Origin: Bacilli bacterium
GTDB taxonomy: Bacteria > Bacillota_I > Bacilli_A > RF39 > UBA660
Direction: 5' to 3'
Assembly: GCA_024683115.1 (NCBI GenBank)
Contig: JAIKYM010000097.1
Span: 1 to 8,285, forward strand
Length of the DNA: 8,285 nucleotides
Shown piece after piece: positions 6,333 through 8,285 of the stretch. Both the position numbers and the translations under genes were made by a program. The notes beneath the pieces were generated by a model. That model ran no database searches. It saw only the letters and a program-made list of their open reading frames with translations, and was not told where the DNA came from. Position 1 is the first letter of the stretch, and every line of letters starts with the position of its first letter.

Positions 6333-6986
6333 ATGAAAAACACAACATATGTACATGTCATGGGAACGGTTTTAGCTGAAAAGGACAAGTATGCTAAAGA
6401 GTTTTCAGAAGGTAATGAATATTTAGAAAAAGCTTTATTACATTTATGGGATAAAGGTTTAGCAACTACTGGTTGTTGTGCTGGACATCCGGTTGAAGAA
6501 ACTGAACACTATATATATAATAATAATCCAACTATGACTTTTTGTTTTGATGATAATTGTGAAGAATTAATTAAGCTAATTTCATCAATGAATAAAAAGA
6601 ATATTATAGATTTAAGTATTTGTGTAGGTGCTCAATTAAGAACAGTATCTCTTAACGGTGTTAAAGAAAAAACTACAGAGTTCTTTACTGATATGTGTAA
6701 TGATTATACTAATGTAGATGAAAATATTCGTGGTTTATTTAGTCTGGCGTTATCTACTGATTTAACTGGTGATTATGAAATTCCATCTAGTATTGATGTT
6801 TATATCAAATATAAAGATGGTGAAGTAGACTGCATAGGTATCAGTACAATAAAAAATGAAATAGCTGACAAGCTTAAACAACATTATGAATGTGAAGAAT
6901 ATACTTATTGTGATCAAACTTATTATTCGTTTAAAGTTAATGATTATGAGTTTTTAAGATACTTAGGTATATCTAAAAATAAATAG
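6333..6986 (+). CDS. Unknown 217-residue Cys-rich protein with a CCxGH motif
   Basis: I do not recognise a named family. No signal peptide or membrane segment is visible, so it is probably cytoplasmic. The most striking segment is GLATTGCCAGHP (42-53): a predicted helix (about 28-41, EYLEKALLHLWDKG) leads into C48, C49, G51 and H52, which resemble a metal or active site. A similar 'CCxGH' turn occurs, from memory, in uncharacterised Bacillota and phage proteins. The protein carries nine cysteines (48, 49, 71, 76, 97, 122, 167, 187, 193). Acidic, beta-rich stretches follow, including SIDVYIKYKDGEVDCIG (153-169). It occupies the place where B. subtilis has thiN (thiamine pyrophosphokinase), is of similar length, but shows no resemblance I can see. 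AGGTG at 6323-6327 precedes the ATG, 11 bp after rpe, so it is probably co-transcribed. Codon use looks like its neighbours. Confidence 0.8.
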   Translation: MKNTTYVHVMGTVLAEKDKYAKEFSEGNEYLEKALLHLWDKGLATTGCCAGHPVEETEHYIYNNNPTMTFCFDDNCEELIKLISSMNKKNIIDLSICVGAQLRTVSLNGVKEKTTEFFTDMCNDYTNVDENIRGLFSLALSTDLTGDYEIPSSIDVYIKYKDGEVDCIGISTIKNEIADKLKQHYECEEYTYCDQTYYSFKVNDYEFLRYLGISKNK

Positions 6987-6991
6987 GTGAT
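6985..6991 (+). promoter_or_regulatory. Ribosome binding site overlapping the preceding TAG stop
   Basis: AGGTGAT lies five bases before the ATG at 6997 and shares two bases with the TAG stop of the preceding gene (6984-6986). It supports both the start choice and co-translation of the two genes. Confidence 0.65.
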
Positions 6992-6996
6992 TTAAA

Positions 6997-7488
6997 ATGA
7001 AGTATTTAATAGTATTTTTAATATCAATGGTTCCAATTGTTGAATTAAGAGGAGCAGTGCCAATTGGTTTATCTGATTTATTTGGTCCACCTCTTGATAT
7101 TGTACCTTTGTATATTATTTGTATAATAGGTAATATGATTCCTGTTCCTTTTATATTTTTCTTTGCAAGAAAAGTACTTGAATGGGGTGCAAATAAGAAG
7201 TGGCCTAATTCTTTAAAATGGGTAGGTTCTATATTTAAGTGGTTATTAAATAAAGGTGAAAAAGGTGGAAAGAAATTAACATCTAAAACTGGCCAAAGTG
7301 TATATGTAGCATTGATGTTATTTGTTGGTATTCCGTTACCTGGAACTGGTGCATGGACTGGTACACTTGCTGCATCTTTATTGGATTTGGATTTTAAAAA
7401 GAGTGTAGTCTTTATAGTACTTGGTGTATTATTAGCTGGTATTATTATGGGACTAGTTTCGGCAGGTGTATTTAACTTTATATTCTAA
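6997..7488 (+). CDS. COG2426 / small multi-drug export family membrane protein
   Basis: Small integral membrane protein of the Sm_multidrug_ex (COG2426) family; 163 residues is typical. The family name suggests drug export, but physiological function is not established. Conserved elements visible are ELRGAVPIG (16-24) after a short N-terminal hydrophobic stretch, GNMIPVPFIFFFARK (45-59) in a membrane helix, and GIPLPGTGAWTGTLAA (111-126). Hydrophobic helices lie near 3-14, 35-57, 102-127 and 134-162, with a basic Lys/Trp-rich loop (about 60-98) between the second and third. The paired ELRG and PLPGTG motifs, each near membrane segments, resemble those in some small transporters with re-entrant hairpins. 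It starts 10 bp after the unknown gene and is followed 10 bp later by the hydrolase gene, so it probably belongs to the same transcript. Confidence 0.87.
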   Translation: MKYLIVFLISMVPIVELRGAVPIGLSDLFGPPLDIVPLYIICIIGNMIPVPFIFFFARKVLEWGANKKWPNSLKWVGSIFKWLLNKGEKGGKKLTSKTGQSVYVALMLFVGIPLPGTGAWTGTLAASLLDLDFKKSVVFIVLGVLLAGIIMGLVSAGVFNFIF

Positions 7489-7492
7489 GGAG
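7486..7492 (+). promoter_or_regulatory. Ribosome binding site of the Mbeg1-like gene, containing the upstream stop
   Basis: TAAGGAG lies six bases before the ATG at 7499. Its first three bases are the TAA stop of the COG2426 gene. It is the best match to the canonical Shine-Dalgarno core in the window and fixes the start of the last, partial gene. Confidence 0.75.
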
Positions 7493-7498
7493 TAAAGT

Positions 7499-8285
7499 AT
7501 GAAGAATATTATTAGTTATGTTGAAAAATATGGTGATCAAACATTTGAAGAAAAGAGCATAGGTGAGATAGACTATGCTATTTTATCTGTATTATCATAT
7601 ATTTCCTACGATGGTATTCTTTATCCAAATGAAAGTAAGGTTAAGTTAAAAGATGCCTTAACTAAGTTTTTTAGCTTATATACTGATAAAGAACTTGCTA
7701 CACATGGATTAGGTTTAAGAGATTCATATAAGATAGCTCGTTCTATTATGAATGCAAATAGATATAAAGATTTGAATATTTATAATTATGTTTATGAAGC
7801 AAATGAAGAATTACAATTTTCTGCTATGTTTATAGATATAAATTCAGATACAGTCTTTATTTCTATAGAAGGAACAGATGATGAGATATCTGCATGGAAA
7901 GAAGATTTTCAATTATCTTATAGATTTTTAATACCTGCTCAAAAGAAGTGCATTCATTATTTAAGTACAAATATAAAAATATTATCTGAAAAGAAATATA
8001 TAATAGGTGGTCATTCAAAAGGTGGTAATTTAGCATTAGTTGGTACTATGCATTTAAGTCCATTAAAACAAAAGAAAGTTAAAGCTATTTATTCTTTTGA
8101 TGGGCCTGGTTTAAATGATCGTGAATTTAAATCTTATAGATATGTTAATGTAGTTAAAAAATATCATTTAATTATGTCTAACTACGCCATAGTAGGTTTA
8201 TTATTAAATCATAAAGAAAACTATAAGATAGTTAGTTCATATAAAAAAGGATTATATGCTCATTCAATATATAATTGGCGTGTTA
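7499..8285 (+). CDS. Mbeg1-like (DUF2974) alpha/beta hydrolase, 3' end outside window
   Basis: Open frame of 262 codons running off the window end. It matches the Mbeg1-like/DUF2974 family of Bacillota, lipase-like alpha/beta hydrolases with no settled substrate. Visible features in order are an N-terminal DYAILSVLSYISYDG (25-39), typical of the family; IEGTDDEISAWKEDF (123-137), the lipase-like segment expected near the oxyanion hole; the nucleophile elbow GGHSKGGNLAL (170-180) with Ser173; SFDGPGLND (199-207), with an aspartate (D201) that could belong to the catalytic triad; and AHSIYNW (254-260), with a candidate catalytic His255. Family members are often around 350-400 residues, so roughly 100 or more residues probably lie beyond the edge. 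No signal peptide or transmembrane segment is seen. Tight spacing behind the COG2426 gene suggests the same operon. Confidence 0.83.
   Translation, partial: MKNIISYVEKYGDQTFEEKSIGEIDYAILSVLSYISYDGILYPNESKVKLKDALTKFFSLYTDKELATHGLGLRDSYKIARSIMNANRYKDLNIYNYVYEANEELQFSAMFIDINSDTVFISIEGTDDEISAWKEDFQLSYRFLIPAQKKCIHYLSTNIKILSEKKYIIGGHSKGGNLALVGTMHLSPLKQKKVKAIYSFDGPGLNDREFKSYRYVNVVKKYHLIMSNYAIVGLLLNHKENYKIVSSYKKGLYAHSIYNWRV

Noticed and set aside
1..8285. tRNA, rRNA, CRISPR arrays, insertion sequences, riboswitches
   Set aside because: No gap exceeds about 75 bp, no direct-repeat array or terminal inverted repeats were seen, and all substantial sequence is accounted for by coding regions.

Overview
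The window is an AT-rich (by eye about 30% G+C), tightly packed, wholly plus-strand stretch of a bacterial chromosome. The gene order rlmN - PP2C phosphatase - PASTA kinase - rsgA - rpe is the conserved housekeeping cluster of Bacillota (in Bacillus subtilis rlmN-prpC-prkC-rsgA-rpe-thiN). Strong Shine-Dalgarno sites (AGGTGAT, TAAGGAG), Trp encoded by TGG, and TAA, TGA and TAG all used as terminal stops indicate the standard bacterial code. This fits a low-GC Bacillota, perhaps a Bacilli/Erysipelotrichia-like or RF39-like lineage, and argues against a code-4 mycoplasma. The exact lineage cannot be fixed from the sequence.

Layout: (1) 1-1205, an AI-2E/PerM-family membrane protein missing only the first base of its probable start codon, closed by a perfect 11-bp hairpin terminator. 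(2) A 75-bp gap holding the terminator and an extended -10 promoter with a very short leader. (3) 1281-6321, the operon rlmN, prpC, prkC, rsgA, rpe, with successive genes overlapping (ATGA, ATGA, TAATG, then 26 bp). (4) 6333 to the window end, three more co-directional genes 9 to 11 bp apart: an unrecognised 217-residue Cys-rich protein in the position thiN holds in B. subtilis, a COG2426 'small multi-drug export' membrane protein, and a 3'-truncated Mbeg1-like (DUF2974) alpha/beta hydrolase.

Working together: PrpC and PrkC form the opposing Ser/Thr phosphatase/kinase pair that senses the cell wall through PASTA repeats. RlmN (23S rRNA and tRNA methylation) and RsgA (30S assembly GTPase) serve the ribosome. 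Rpe belongs to the pentose phosphate pathway.

The outstanding oddity is a single in-frame TAA at 3556-3558 in the activation segment of the PASTA kinase. It splits the gene into a 169-residue and a 436-residue piece, while everything on either side stays intact. It could be a recent nonsense mutation, an assembly error, or a truly split or recoded kinase. Apart from that and the unknown CCxGH gene, this is an ordinary housekeeping region. I found no mobile element, CRISPR array, RNA gene, or evidence of a new multi-gene system.
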